NCBI GenBank assembly: GCA_036245525.1
Contig: BTPG01000002.1
Coordinates: 120,743,582-120,807,581 of the forward strand
Direction of reading: 5' to 3'
DNA length: 64,000 nucleotides
Source: Semisulcospira habei
Taxonomy: Eukaryota > Mollusca > Gastropoda > Semisulcospiridae
Numbering within the stretch: position 1 is the first letter of the stretch; each line of letters opens with the position of its first letter. Of this stretch, positions 1 to 11,044 are shown piece by piece. Made by a program: the position numbers and the translations under genes. The notes under the pieces are model-generated. The model searched no databases and was not told the DNA's origin. It was given only the letters and a program-made list of their open reading frames with translations.

Positions 1-133
1 GCCGTAAAAAGCCGAGGTAACCCGATTTCTCTTTCTTCCGTGTGTCCTGGTAAACGTGCAGTTTAGCCCTCCCGTTTTTCTGCGCTTAAGATTCCGGCTG
101 TTCCCAGACACTCCCGCTGATTATAGTGAGACA

Positions 134-141
134 GTGACGTC
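134..141. promoter_or_regulatory. CRE-like palindrome TGACGTCA
   Basis: A perfect TGACGTCA lies about 47 bases upstream of the ATG at 188, in the only GC-mixed, CpG-containing stretch before that ORF. It matches the binding site of CREB/ATF bZIP factors. Placement suggests a proximal promoter for the 188-544 gene; this is inference from position and motif only. Confidence 0.4.
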
Positions 142-187
142 ACTCAAATAGGCGCTTGAAGCCATTTCTCATGCGCGCTGAGTTGTA

Positions 188-544
188 GTGCGAACGATGG
201 AACAGCCAAAACATCACGTGGTTGATCTGCCATTGTTAAGAGAACAAAGCGCGACTTGTAAAATGCTTCAAAAACTGAATCCTGGAGAAAAGGCTCTTGC
301 TACCCACATCGACAGTGGTGTAAAAAACAAGTGGAACTTTAAGTGGTTAGAAGAAAAGTTGAACACGACAGTCTTAATTCGTTTGAAGGACAAAAAGATC
401 GAAAGAAATGTGGAGTTGTGTGTTGGCGACTCAATCTCGAAGGCAAATTCGGCCGGAGTGGCCATATGTGAGTGGTGCGGCGATAAGCTAAAGTATGGAG
501 CGAAAGGGAAAGCAGCCTTGGACAATAATTATGTGCATTGGTAA
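188..544 (+). CDS. Short protein with an incomplete BED-type zinc finger (first exon or small gene)
   Basis: The ORF gives 118 residues. I do not recognise the N-terminal part. Near the C-terminus the run ICEWCGDKLKYGAKGKAAL followed by VHW looks like the first half of a BED zinc finger: a CxxC pair, a KYG-GK-AL segment, then one histidine. BED fingers are DNA-binding modules common in domesticated hAT transposases and in hAT elements. The second zinc-binding H/C is missing before the stop. The stop overlaps a good donor, CATTG/gtaaag, at about 541, so this may be exon 1 of a spliced gene whose next exon lies further right, possibly beyond the DIRS insertions. The start was chosen because it follows a CRE-like site; an AATAAA follows the stop by about 90 bases. 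The alternative is a single-exon gene or a hAT remnant. Confidence 0.5.
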   Translation: MRTMEQPKHHVVDLPLLREQSATCKMLQKLNPGEKALATHIDSGVKNKWNFKWLEEKLNTTVLIRLKDKKIERNVELCVGDSISKANSAGVAICEWCGDKLKYGAKGKAALDNNYVHW

Positions 545-631
545 AGCCTTGTCTTGTCATTGGTATTTAAACCATTCTTGTCTGTAGTCAAAACGAATGT
601 TTGATTAATACAAGGCGTAACTGATGTTTGA

Positions 632-637
632 AATAAA
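632..637 (+). promoter_or_regulatory. Polyadenylation signal AATAAA
   Basis: A canonical AATAAA sits 88 bases past the stop at 544, followed by a GT-rich stretch (attatgtgttgagctgtgg), as expected for a cleavage and polyadenylation site of the 188-544 transcript. One hexamer in AT-rich DNA can occur by chance. Confidence 0.35.
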
Positions 638-764
638 TTCATTATGTGTTGAGCTGTGGAGAGCTAACAACAGCATTTTAGTACCACAAAAACAACTGAT
701 CTGACCCCATAAAATAAGGCTCAGAATGCACCAGAATGCATAGATTTTAACCATCTTTTCAAAA

Positions 765-860
765 ATTTTCAGGGGGAGCATGCCCCCGGACCCCCCTAGC
801 ATCGCGTACCTGCAAAGCAGGTACGCGCACTTGTGGCTTCGCCACTCGACGGACTTAGGA
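765..860. repeat. Hairpin-rich short repeat
   Basis: Three consecutive hairpins: a GGGGG/CCCCC stem around AGCATG, a perfect 11-bp stem (CGCGTACCTGC) with an AAA loop at about 805-830, and GTGGC-ttc-GCCAC. A related C/G-rich block (ccccgggggactatgccccc) is at about 33700, so this is a dispersed repeat rather than a local structure. The stretch from 860 to about 1150 shows no gene. Confidence 0.5.
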
Positions 861-1929
861 ATTTTTCCTCCTTTTTGTCATTTTAGGATTCTCATCTCTG
901 TACTATAGACTTCTTACCTCCAGTGCTTAGAAATGTATAGACTTAGCATAACACTCTCATCATCCAAGCCACATTTCATGCTGAGATTGACAGACAGGGG
1001 TGTACGTTCATCTTTAAGTCCAAAAAGTATTACGATTATTAACATGCTATCTTGTTTATTAATGCTGGGTTTCTGTGTTCCATGCCCCAGGAAGTTTCAC
1101 AAAATGGCCCTTGAAAGCCCTTGTAATGTCCTGGAATTTTGTGCTCAAAAGTCTGTATGAACCCTGGCTGAACTTGCGCCATAATCAGTAGCCGTGCTCG
1201 AGGCCTGAGCAAGCTCAGGCAGGGAGGTGGGCCGTGTAAGCACATAGTGTAGGCTCATAAAGGATACCCTCATTACTTACCGTGCAAGCGCACCATACGG
1301 CTCGTAGTCTTTATTGGCAAACAGATGCACACTGGTCCAGCAGTCTCATCCGGCCATCTACGGGTGTCCATCCTGAACTTCAGTCCCCGAGTACCCTGCC
1401 CGAACTGGAGGGTAGGCGGGGCGAACGATCTCTCTGGAGGTTAGACTTGACAGCACCTGACGAGCGTAACCCCCCTTTCACGGTCTCACCAGGCCCAGGG
1501 TACTTTGTAACAGCCCTGGGGCTAGGAGCCGGCATTACATGCTTGTCATGTCCCGAAGGTCTGAGGGTAGTATCCCAGCAGCCGCACCGATCCCCCATCC
1601 AGCTTGGGCGGGTTGGTGGGTCGTGTGAGCACGTTGTGGTCCAGACTCAAACCAAAATTATTCACATAACTTAGCGAGCTGGCACGCCATACGTCTGCAG
1701 TCGTAGGATAGGTAGCGCCTGGGGTAGCTCACGCCGTCCAAGTGTCCACCTCCGGTGAAACACGTCTCATCGCATCTGCGGAGGAGGTGAGGGGGGTGGG
1801 GGGGCGGTAGCTGGTGCCTGACCTCGGGCTGGTGTCAGCCGTTTGCGGCAATAGAAGCCCCAAGCTGCGACCACTGCTCTTCCTGGTAGGGGGCACAGAA
1901 AACTCATCAGGGCAGGCACACGGCATACT

Positions 1930-3390
1930 GGTCATTCGGCCATCGTAAGTCCCCCCAGCGTGTACAGGTGCACTTGAAAACTGCAAAACATAGCCGACAG
2001 TGAGCTTTGGGCGAGCGTGGCTCTCTGAGGCCACGCCCACATGCGTACGTGAGCGAAGGCGAAACCGAACACACGGTCAATTCCACGAGTAGTGCCTTCG
2101 CCCTGTGCTCTGTTCTCTCTTGCCAGAGTGCCAGACACAGGCAGCCACCGAGATTTTACCTTGTCATGTCGGAGAGGTTGATGCCAGGCCAAGGCCAAGG
2201 TACCACGGTGTCGTGGAGGCGAAGCCCCTCAGCACCCAGCGGCAGAAGACCCACCAATGAAGTACGCCAAGCTCGCAATGTGAACACAGTAATCCCGGGA
2301 AGCACAGGACATGGTAAGCAAGTCCACGGTTGCCAGCCCCCCCCCCCCCCCCCCCTCCCCCCCCCTCCCCCCCCCCCTCCCCCCCCCCCCGAGTCCAGCG
2401 GAAGACCTCGCAGACCTGAAACCAACAAAGGCAACCCAAGCTAGAACAGCACAGCGTAAATCAGGCTAGCCCAGAGCACACGGGCGCAAACCAAGTCATA
2501 GTCGACTGGTCACACCATACACAGCCCAGGCACAGAAGAGTAGGTTCACAGCGATCGAAGCCCCGAAGCTGAGCCCACTGCTCTTCCAGCCAGGAGGCGC
2601 CGGCAACGCCCGGGTGAGCGGAGGCACTGTCGGAACAGGGTAGGCATAGGCGTGCTCATCACTCGGCCCTGGAAAGTCCCCACAGCCTGTGCAGGTGCGG
2701 ACTTGTCAACTGCAAAACGCAGTCAACAGTGAAAGGCGGCAGAGCGTGGCACTCCGAGGCCATGCAAACGAGCGTACGCGAACGAAGGTGAACTTCGTAC
2801 ACAATGCCAATTCCACAGCCAGTGCCGTCGCCCGGCGCTCTAACCTCTCTTCCCTGAGCGCCGGTCGCGGGCAACAACCGAGGTTTTACCTTACCATGTC
2901 GGAGAGGCTGGAGCCAGACCAAGGCTGTCGGGGACCAACCGTGTTGCAGAGGCGAAGCCCCACACCACCACCGGTAGAGGCCGCACCACGAAGGTAGCTC
3001 CAAGCTAGTTCTGTGAACGCAGTAATCCAAGGCCTAGCGCGGAGAACACAGAAACCAACCAAGTCCCCGGCACCACAAGTCTGGCGGAAGCCCATACACG
3101 TAAAGCCGACGAAGGCAACTCCTAGATAGCACAGTGAACACAGTAATCCGAAGCTAGCACAGTGGTCAGTAAGTCCAAGCTTGTCCCAAGCCGACCGGTC
3201 ACACCGTACACAGCCAGTGCGCAGTAGCATAGGTACACAACCGTTCACGGCTAGCTAAGAGAACAGACTGGTGAGCTAAGCGCATGACCGGATGGGTACG
3301 GACGGGAGGCTACTCTGGGTACTGGGTTGCGGCAGTCACCCTGAGATTGCCTCCCCTGCACTATGGGTACACAACCGAATTTTGGCTAAA
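1930..3390 (-). repeat. Two tandem copies of a ~727-bp unit within element K
   Basis: Sequence beginning at about 1930 (cggccatcgtaagtcccc) recurs at about 2657 (cggccctggaaagtcccc) and stays alignable through the start-exon/donor block at about 2160 and 2887. The spacing is about 727 bases. Each unit therefore carries one copy of the DIRS first exon and splice donor. The copies differ at many positions, so the duplication is old. Confidence 0.65.
2338..2391. repeat. C-rich homopolymer tract
   Basis: About 53 bases of C interrupted by four single T's. One of many long C or G runs in this window. Length is hard to determine reliably by any sequencing method. Confidence 0.85.
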
Positions 3391-3482
3391 ATTGGGCTAG
3401 CTGAGAGATATTCCTAGTAGTAATTTCATGGGTAATGTATTTTGAGGAAACAAGTACCCCGAGATATGTCTTGAAGGAAGCA

Positions 3483-3500
3483 TACACACACACACACACT

Positions 3501-3563
<63 letters not shown>
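3483..3563. repeat. (CA)n microsatellite
   Basis: About 80 bases of CA dinucleotide with one CTCT interruption. It lies between the end of element K (3455) and the start of element A (3734). The remaining 3564-3733 is unassigned host sequence. Confidence 0.95.
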
Positions 3564-3566
<3 letters not shown>

Positions 3567-4224
3567 GTTTTCCGCCAAATCTATGTTCAACAGCGCAGTT
3601 AGCATAGCTAGGCATGACGTTATTTTTTATCATGTTACTTCATTGTCAGAGTCTGATACATGTGTGCCTGCCTATGTTCGTCATTCGCATGCTATGGAAC
3701 GTGCTCCGACCAGCCCCATCTCAAAGTCTACTGTTTGTTTTCTCAAAATACATTCCCGATGACATTACTACTAGGAAGTATGCCTAGCTTACCTAATTTC
3801 AGCCTAAAAACCTGTTGTGTTCCTACACAACCAGGGAGGCAACTCAAGGGACTGTAACCAGGGACCCTGAGTAGCCTCCAGTCCCTGCCCATCTGGTCAC
3901 GTGTCACGTGGTGTCACACCAGTCTATTTGCTTAGCTTACTGTAAACAGTTACGTTCTAGCCTACAGGACCTTTGGCTGTGTACGTTGCGACCGGTTCTT
4001 ATAGGGTCGGTCGCTTTTGGATTACGTGTGTTCCTTTGGAGTCATGTGTCCTTTTGGATTATGTGGGTTCCTTGGATTACTTGTGGTGCCCCGTGTGCCT
4101 TGGATTACGTGGTTGCGGGAGTGGTTCCTTGGATTTACTGTGTGCCTTCTGGGACTTTACCTTCCCGCCCGGCGCGTTCTGAAGGTCGTGTGGCAGGTTT
4201 CCTTCCCACCCCGTCCCCGCAGCC

Positions 4225-4232
4225 ATGGCAAG
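4225..4232 (+). other. Element A gag start exon (ATG GCA AG) and splice donor
   Basis: ATGGCAAG is followed by the strong donor gtaagac. Joined in frame to the acceptor gtgttgcag ending at 4407, the coding phase continues into the Gag zinc-binding motif (TCLQC... in exon 2). The predicted intron, 4233-4407, is 175 bases. The same layout recurs in elements B, D, G and H, and the same start exon and donor in I and K. Confidence 0.6.
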
Positions 4233-4407
4233 GTAAGACCTCGGTCCATGCCCTCGCCCGGCCCTTGCCCCAGATGACCGCTTCGCTTTGACCAGGGGTA
4301 CTTTCATGTTGCTAGTATGACCACTCGCGTCGAACGCTCGAACTCGTTTGGCAGGGCCTCGGGGGGCCCATGCCCGGTCGCCTTTTCACGTCTGATATGT
4401 GTTGCAG

Positions 4408-6990
4408 CTACCATGTTCGCACCTGTCTGCAGTGCAGTGACTTCCGATGCCCGAGCGATGCCCGGCTGGTCTGCCTCCCCTGTTCCATGTCTGCACCGCC
4501 GGGCCAGAGGAACTTGGTCGCAGCTCTTTAGTTGCTACCGGCGCGAGCGCCCGACGCTTAAACGCGACTGCCTGTCAACCATGGTGCCCGCTCCGCCCTT
4601 GATGGAGATGACGACACATCAGGCCTGTGATTACACCTCGGGTCCCAAGACTGCGACTACCACTGTGTCCCTCAGACCTGACCCGCGCGCTCACTCCTAC
4701 GGGGAGTCTAGCTGGCAGAGCGCCCGCCTCATCGAGGCCGGCCTGCAGAGACTTTCGTCGCCTCGTCCTACGACTGCTGGCAGTCCTGACGTATCGCCAC
4801 AGACAAGCCTGCTCACTCCTACTCCCCGTAGGAGTCTATCCGACCGCACCGAAGTGAGTAGGATAAGGTTTTAAGACCACGAGAGTGAGATTCTCAGTAT
4901 CATCTAAACACCATTGTAAGAATCTATTTCTTACTCGCCTATTTCGTCCTATGACTGCTGGCAGTCCTGACGTATCGCCACAGACAAGCCCGCTCACTCC
5001 TACGGGGAGTCTAGCCAGCAGAGCGCCTGCCTCAGTGAGGCCAGCCTGCAGAGACCTTGTCGACTCGGCCTTGACCGCTGGCAGTCCTACGTATCGCCAC
5101 AGACAAGCCCGCTCACTCCTACAGGGCGTCTAGCCGGCACAGTGCCCGCCTCATCGAGGCCGGCCTGCAGAGACCTTCGTCTCCTCGTCCTATGACCGCT
5201 GGCAGTTCTAACGTATAGCACACAGACAGGCCCGCTCACTCCTATGGGGAGTCTAGCCGGCAGAGCGCCCACCGCTCTGAGGCAGGCCCACAGAGACCTT
5301 CGTCGCTTCGTCCTATGACCGCTGGCAGTCCTGACGCTTCTCACACAGACAGGCCCGTTCACTCCTATGGGGAGTCTAGCAGGCAGAGCGTCCGCCTCAT
5401 CGAGGCCGGCCTGCAATGGCCCTAGTCACCTCGTCCTATGACCGCTGGCGGTCCTGACGGATCGCTCACAGGCAGGTCCACTCGCTCCTCATCGTGGCTG
5501 GCCTGCAGCGTCCCTCGTCGCATCGTCCTATGACTGCTGGCACGCCTCACAAGCCGTGCAACGCCAGGAGCTCCCCGTGCGCTCCATATCACGACTACGG
5601 GCACACCTGCAGAACCTTCTAAACCAGACCCCGATAGGAGTGCCTGGCTGCTCAGACTTTCCCCGCCCGCGCCTTGAAGGAGACCACCCAGCAACGCCCT
5701 TGCTCGACCTGCTTGGCATTAACTGTCACTTCAGGCCCCGATGCACCCTTCGGGAAGGCCCGCCCGCTCCCCTTGGTGAGACCGGCCATGGTGACTTCGT
5801 TGCCCCATACCACGAATGATGGCACTCCCTCGGAGCGGGACGACGATAGGAGTGACTGGCATCCCCGCTCTCTCAAGGAGACTGGCCGACAACGACCCCA
5901 CGCTACGGTGACTGACCATCCGCCGGACGCACCTTACGCCATCCTTCGTTCTAGGGCACCACCACTACACCGGATGAAGCTAAGATGACCTGGCGCTCCC
6001 ACTCCAGGCAGATGGCTGGCTGGCAGACGCCTCGCTCGACCCGCTCTGCAGCGACTGACCCTCTGGCCCCTGACGAGTCTGACGGGAACAGCCCACCCAC
6101 AGCGACTTACGTCACCCTGTGCCCCGTCTCGGCTAGCTCCGCTCTCCTCGGCCAACAACCAGGACACGGGGGATGCCTGGGTCTCGGCCGTGCTCCGTTG
6201 TTCAGCTACGTCGGGCTCGGTGAGCCCTTGGGTGGCTGCCCGCCTGGTATCTCCAAGTCTGTTGGCGTTAGAGGCTGGCCCGCACCGTCTTTGCTTGCCC
6301 TGCACTGCAGTGTTCGATCGACCCTCGTACCCCAGCTGGCCCCCTGGTTCCCCTTCTGACGGGACTGCTCTTCGTTTGGTGGCGCTGAGGCGCGCGACTA
6401 CCCCACCCTACCGGGTCTGACAGGCCCGATCCCTCCGTCACTTCCCGCTCCCTGGTTTCCCCTCCCCCCCCCCCCCCCTCGGACGGCGATGAGGGCCCCA
6501 GCCGCTACCGGACGGCTCCGTCGTGGCACTCCTCGATGTTGGCGGCGGATCTACTCCTACCAGCATGCGTCCCCCGGACAGCTCTGCAGCGCCAGCAGCC
6601 CTCTGAGCTCTTAGGTCGGTTTCCCCCGTTCCCTCATCGGGTTGGCGTCTTCTGCTTGCGGCCCATCTTCCCCCCTGAGTCCTGTCCACTGTCCCCCCGC
6701 CCTAGATGGAGGCGTCGTCCCTCTGGTCTCCGCCCCACAGGCAAGACGTCCTGCTTCCCTCCAAGTCTCCGGGCTTCCTTTCACGCATGTTCTGCGGGAC
6801 TGCAGCAGAGGCCTCCCCCCCCCCCCCCACCCCCCCCCTCTTCGCCCCAGCTACGAGTGGCCTACCGGACTGGACTTCTCCTTCTGCCGGGACTGGTTGC
6901 AGACCCTTCCCCCGCCATTCCTGCCCCTACCAGCGGTGGACCCAGCGGCGCGAGGATGGGCGTGCTTCGCCTGAGCTTCGCAGCTTATCC
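4408..6990 (+). pseudogene. Element A gag pseudogene
   Basis: The first codons after the acceptor still read as the family's zinc-binding motif (TCLQC, then PSDARLVCLPC), but the later cysteine pairs and the FQWP motif are altered. Next comes an expanded array of about 120-base repeats (4700-5510), then proline- and serine-rich sequence broken by stops and C-rich runs at about 6463-6480 and 6812-6836. A Gag-like structural and nucleic-acid-binding role is the family expectation. No open frame spans the region, so this copy cannot make the protein. Confidence 0.55.
4700..5510 (+). repeat. ~120-bp tandem repeats in element A gag
   Basis: A unit running roughly from GCCGGCCTGCAGAGACCTT through CGTCCTATGACCGCTGGCAG to ACTCCTACGGGGAGTCTAGC recurs about six times; anchors fall near 4741, 5044, 5163, 5285 and 5407. 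Spacing is 119-122 bases between most copies. An unrelated insertion of about 90 bases (4850-4945) separates the first copy. Elements E and F also carry repeats at the equivalent point, so this segment of gag is repeat-prone. Confidence 0.75.
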
Positions 6991-7959
6991 TTCTACGCGG
7001 CTGGACAGGACAGAGACCTTCGACTGTGGCTCCAGGGCCTACGTGGGATTCCGGCGTCACCTACACAGCAGTTCTCCAACGCGTCGAGGACGCCGGGCCC
7101 CCGTTCTTCTCGCCCTTCCTGAGAACTTCCTCACCCCGTCGCCTCACCGGACAGGCGTCGAGACACTCTTCAGGATCTCCGCCCCCCAGCATCGGTGGCC
7201 GCCTCCTTAGTTCCCAAGCCTGATGACTGGTGGCACTCCGTCTTCGTCTTCTCGCCTCAAGACAAGTGCTTCACAGGGCCTATGTGCTGCTTGCCAACGG
7301 CTGGGACTTCAGGGCGGCGGTGCTTCCCTTGGATGGCCCCGTACAGCCCCTATTGGTTCGTCCCCTTGCTCCCCTTGCGTGTTCTTACGGCGCCGCACAG
7401 CCAGTGGAGCGGTGCTTCACATCTTGGACACTGTCGTCGCCGGATCCAGTTGGGCCCCTTCGAGCTCGCCAGCGGACCTCTTGGACGACGTCTCCTGCGG
7501 AATCAGTCAGAGTCTGCCTTGGACAAGGACAGAGAGGCGCTGCTGCCTCTGCGATCTCGGCGCCTGCGCGTGGAGTTCTGACCGACTTCGACCAGGGATG
7601 CCTCCGGGACGGCGGTCCGGGAAATTGGCTTCCCTACCTGACAGGTGTCTCAAGAGTACGCATTTCTTGCCCGTCTCTGGCTACAGCCCCGGCAACACAT
7701 ATCAGACGTGAAAAGGCGACCGGGCATGAGTACCCCTCGCCTCTTCGCCCTCTCCACGTGGGACACTCGTCTCCTACACCGGGACCCCCTCGTCCTTGCC
7801 GGTGGTACGAAGATCGCGGCTTCGCTCTCCGAGCGCGACACGGCTCTGGCCGCTGGTGCGTCCCGGCTATCTTCCTCGCTCGGCGTGACCAGTGCCTCCA
7901 CAGAGCGGACTCTTCGCCAGGATAGCGTTCGTGTACCTGCGCCCAGTGGGAGACTCCCA

Positions 7960-9165
7960 GGATCGACCGCGTCGCCACGAGGGAGAATCGACAACTCCCC
8001 CCCTCCTCATCTCCCCCGTCCCGGAACCCCTCGCCTGGGCAGTCGGCGAGCTCTCCAGCTCTGGAGTCGGCCTCAACTCTTTAGTGGATCCTCCGTCAGT
8101 GTTAGTCCCCAGGGTCCTGCTCTGCGCAGGGGATGCAGTGTTATTGGTGGCCCTGCACTCCTGGACCAACTCTTGGACTCCCGACCTGCCGAGTCGCGCC
8201 ACAGCCCCCCCCCACTGCTACTGCCCACCCCATGCACGATGCTCCAGCGACCCCCGCCTCAGGCGGTTCCTCCCGTGCCCAGTGTGGCACTCCTGCTTGT
8301 CTGGACCGGTGCGGCCCGCCCTCGCCGCTAGAGGCTTCTCGAGTGCAGCAGTGGAGGCTATTGCTACAACCCGCAGACCCTTGACCAGGCGCATCTTCGA
8401 GGGAGAGTGGCGAGTCCTATGGCCCTGGTGCGCCGTCCAGTGCTTCCCCCCACCCCCTCACGCCTAGCTGGCTCGCCGAGTTCTTCATCTGGCTCTTTGG
8501 GGAGCGGGACCTAACACCCATCACCTTCGGAAGTTGCCAGGCCATGTTGCTTACGCTTATCGCCACCTCGGCCGCCCGGTCCCCGGCGCTTGCAAGGACC
8601 TCGCAGACCTTATGGCCCTCTTTGGCCTCCAGCTTGCTGATCCCTCGCTGGGACCTACCCTGGGTGCTTACATGGCTGAATGCGGACCTGCTTCCTGCTG
8701 CAGGCCCTCACCACGGCTGCCCGAGTAAGCGAGCTGCATGCGCTCTCCGCACGCCCTGCCTGCCTGCAGTTCAGGATGGATGGCTCCCTGCATCTCCTCA
8801 CCGACCCGTCCTTCCTCGCCAAGACTAGGTCTCCTTTGACCGTGCCCCAGGTGTTCACCATTCGGCTGCTGAAGGGATTGAACTTTCCCCGGGAGACCAG
8901 GCAGCAAGGTCTGGTGCGCGCCCTGCGCGTCTATCTAAGCCGATCCAAGCCTGTCCAGAGGGGACGGTCACACCTCTTTCTGCCATTGTCCCCAGGCAGA
9001 ACTGATTTCGGCCCAGGCGATATCCTTCCGGGCTATGCCGGGTCATCCGCTCCGCCTACCAGGACCTCTCCCCAGAGGGAGCTAAGAGGCTAAGGATCCG
9101 CACACACGAGGTTAGAGCCATGGCCAAGAGCGTCGCCTTCGGCCGCAACTGTGCCCTGGTGACAT
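7960..9165 (+). pseudogene. Element A post-RNase H domain and tyrosine recombinase pseudogene
   Basis: At 7990-8160 the translation resembles the conserved domain after RNase H (LISPVPEPLAWAVGEL, then LVPRVL). It runs into the recombinase N-terminus (ALAARGFSSAAVEAIATTRRP) near 8320. The central catalytic arginine region (TTAARVSELHALSARP) is in another frame at about 8710. HEVRAMAKSVAFGRN follows at about 9107-9147. Just after that the frame is cut, and the segment that should contain the catalytic tyrosine is missing. The enzyme is therefore inactive. Confidence 0.75.
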
Positions 9166-9317
9166 CGCGTCGGCGCAACACTCCCTCCCGGCGCCGGAGG
9201 CGCCTTTGGCATTGCTTAGCTGAAATTGTTGGGAGTTTGCGCCAGGGAGGGCAGGTCTGGCTAAGCCCTTACACAGGGGGTAATTTTATGGGCGGCACCC
9301 TCCTCCTCTTCGCTATT

Positions 9318-9414
9318 CTTCCTAGTAATAATGTCATCGGGAATGTATTTTGAGAAAAGAAATGAATTTTTCTCTAAAATGTATTTTTTCGAAAAATATT
9401 TACCGATGACATTA
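9318..9414 (+). repeat. Element A internal complementary region (ICR)
   Basis: The first half (taataatgtcatcgggaatg through gagaaaa) is the reverse complement of the left terminus at 3734-3770. The second half (ctctaaaatgtattttttcg through gatgacattac) is the reverse complement of the right terminus at about 9640-9685. This head-to-tail joint of the two ends is the template DIRS elements use to complete their termini. Confidence 0.85.
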
Positions 9415-9754
9415 CTTCGGAGGAGCCTCCCACCTGCCCCGCTTGCCACCAGTAAGCTAAATGTTTCTGACTGGCGTGACACGTGACCGGATGGGCAGGG
9501 ACGGGTGGCTACTTAGGGTTCCTGGTTACAGTCCCTTGAGTTGCCTCCCTGGTTGTGTAGGAATACAACAGGTTCTTAGGCTGAAATTAGGTAAGCTAGG
9601 CAGTAGTAGTAATGCCTAGTAGCACCTAGTAGTAATGTCATCGGTATGTATTTTTCGAAAAAATACATTTTAGAGAAAAATTCATATTTTCAATATGGTA
9701 GACAAAAATAGCCATATTTTGACAAAAGATGTTTTTTTTTCCTCAAATATTATT

Positions 9755-9965
9755 CACAATTTCAAACTGAAACTTACTACAGAGATACCTGATGGTAAGA
9801 CCTAATTTAGTTGACTCATTGCAAAGGTCATGGGGGTTTGACAGATGTGTCAAAACTGATTAAATTTTAAGAAAACATGGATTTTGCTGTTGCAGAAAGG
9901 TCACACATGTAGATCGGTCATACACGTGAGCCATAAGGGGTTTGCCTTTCTTGTTTTTTGATGTT
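9755..9965 (+). repeat. Dispersed AT-rich intronic repeat
   Basis: Blocks such as aaggtcatgggggtttgac, aagaaaacatggattt and ggtttgcctttcttg recur in the same order at about 23390-23680, just outside the end of element J, and partly at about 11125-11195. It has no coding potential. I see nothing else in 9690-10365 apart from the approach to the exon at 10366. Confidence 0.6.
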
Positions 9966-10365
9966 TTTGCATACTGTGTACGTGCGTGTGTTGTCAGTAT
10001 GTACCAACTTGATACATTTTTGTATTTACAGATGGGAAAGAGCGAAGGTGGTTTATGATTGTTACAAACACATGAGTGTGACAGTCACAGTCCTGGAGGC
10101 TGATACAGCATTGTTTTAAATTGCAGAAAGCTGAGTTTAAGCTTTTGGTTAAGAAAGAACAGCCTTTCAGCCAGTTTCTTCCGTCTGCAAGAAACAAATT
10201 CTCGTGAGCCCCTGCGTTTGCAGTGGCTCATAAAAATTTATCTCTTGCTCAGTTACTGGCAATGGATCATTTTCATTGATTTAAATCTTTCGCACTGTCA
10301 CTCCTGCAGACATTTGCTGTTGATGTTGCTGATACTTTATCTGTTATGAAGTCTATTGATTCTAG

Positions 10366-10440
10366 GTGGAAAGACTAGAGGTTGTGAACAAGAAGTGGGT
10401 TCGAGTCAAACTGGTGCCTGGAACACAGGTTGATGGCCCT
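10366..10440 (+). CDS. AFG3L2: AFG3L2 exon a: intermembrane-space domain (VERLEVVNK...)
   Basis: It starts after tctag and ends at gtaagt, 75 bases in phase 0/0, encoding 25 residues that begin VERLEVVNKKWVRVKLVPGT. In AFG3L2 this follows the first membrane segment and forms the start of the conserved intermembrane (FtsH_ext) domain. The exon is short, but the match and the phase with the next exon make it secure. Confidence 0.88.
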
Positions 10441-10919
10441 GTAAGTACCTTTGTCAGTTGTCTAGTCATTTGATTTGTACCTCTGTGTTCTTGATTTGAA
10501 ACTGTTTTAATTTTTATAGCTTCATACATTGCAAAATCCAGACCAAAAAGGTGACTGCCGAACATGTAACATGCAGAGAAGAACCCAACAAAAAAAGAAG
10601 CGCACTTAGAAAAGACAGTTCCAACACAATTTGTGTTGTAACTGTTTTTTTTAAGTGTGTTTCTTTCTTTGTTTGGTTCTTTTTTTTTTCATATTTTGCA
10701 GGATTAACCCTTGACTGCTAGTTGCTACTGACCATACCGTTCAGTTGAAAAGTAGATATATGCATATTTTCTGCCAAGTGGTATCATCATAATATTATAC
10801 AGTTGTGTGCAAGTAATATTACTAAATTGAACATCAGATATGAATGCCAGGGGCACAGGTAATTGTTTTTGTTGTTTTTTAGTCATTGATTGAAACTTGT
10901 TTCTGTGCCTTGTGTGCAG

Positions 10920-11044
10920 AGTGTACTGTGGTTCAACATTGGCAGTGTGGAAACATTTGAGAGGAGCCTGGAGAACGCACAGCTGGAGATGAACATGGAG
11001 CCCAACAATTTTGTCAGCGTCATCTACAAGTCTGAGACAGAAAT
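10920..11044 (+). CDS. AFG3L2: AFG3L2 exon b: intermembrane-space domain (VLWFNIGSVETFE...)
   Basis: The acceptor is tgtgtgcag and the donor gtaagt, 125 bases ending in phase 2 (AT, completed as ATG by the next exon). It encodes SVLWFNIGSVETFERSLENA onward to ISYKSETEM-type residues (VIYKSETEM), the FtsH_ext domain facing the intermembrane space. The next intron is 12.8 kb and holds a minus-strand gag scrap and elements B, C and J. Confidence 0.9.

Larger units (their letters stand above)
1150..3455 (-). mobile_element. DIRS element K, 5' part, minus strand, degenerate
   Basis: The right edge (about 3250-3455) is the reverse complement of a DIRS left end: the terminal motif GGTAATGTATTTTGAGGAAA preceded by the TCCTAGTAGTAAT tag and the family's inverted terminal repeat. 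Reading leftward on the minus strand there are two copies of the start exon and donor (ATG-NNA-AG/gtaaaa, near 2165 and 2892) and leader-like sequence. No intact coding region remains. The body left of about 1930 is only weakly recognisable, so the left boundary is approximate; the rest of the element is missing or eroded. Confidence 0.6.
3734..9687 (+). mobile_element. DIRS element A, full length, coding decayed
   Basis: The left end (TTTGTTTTCTCAAAATACAT, 3734) and right end (about 9685-9687) enclose inverted terminal repeats: about 3755-3910 matches the reverse complement of about 9470-9650. The internal complementary region at 9318-9414 contains the complement of the left end followed by the complement of the right end, the DIRS hallmark. 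Inside are the start exon (4225-4232), an intron, a gag remnant with a tandem-repeat array, unrecognisable RT sequence, a recognisable post-RNase H domain and a truncated recombinase. Stops and frameshifts occur throughout, so the copy is dead. It lies upstream of the first AFG3L2 exon seen. Confidence 0.85.

Noticed and set aside
1282..1674. A 130-codon + strand open frame
   Set aside because: No recognisable motif, lies in GC-rich DIRS-derived DNA next to minus-strand element K, and frames of similar length occur on all strands here.
2156..2444. Open frames rich in Gly or Pro on both strands
   Set aside because: Created by the C run at 2338-2391; low complexity rather than protein coding.
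3483..3563. CRISPR-like or Z-DNA-type signal at the CA tract
   Set aside because: Plain dinucleotide microsatellite in an animal genome; no spacer structure.
4700..5510. CRISPR array interpretation of the regular repeats
   Set aside because: Units are ~120 bp with no unique spacers and fall within a retrotransposon gag.
6438..7925. Several overlapping 80-230-codon frames in element A
   Set aside because: GC-rich, stop-poor sequence opens many frames; none shows the RT motifs expected at this place, so no gene is called.
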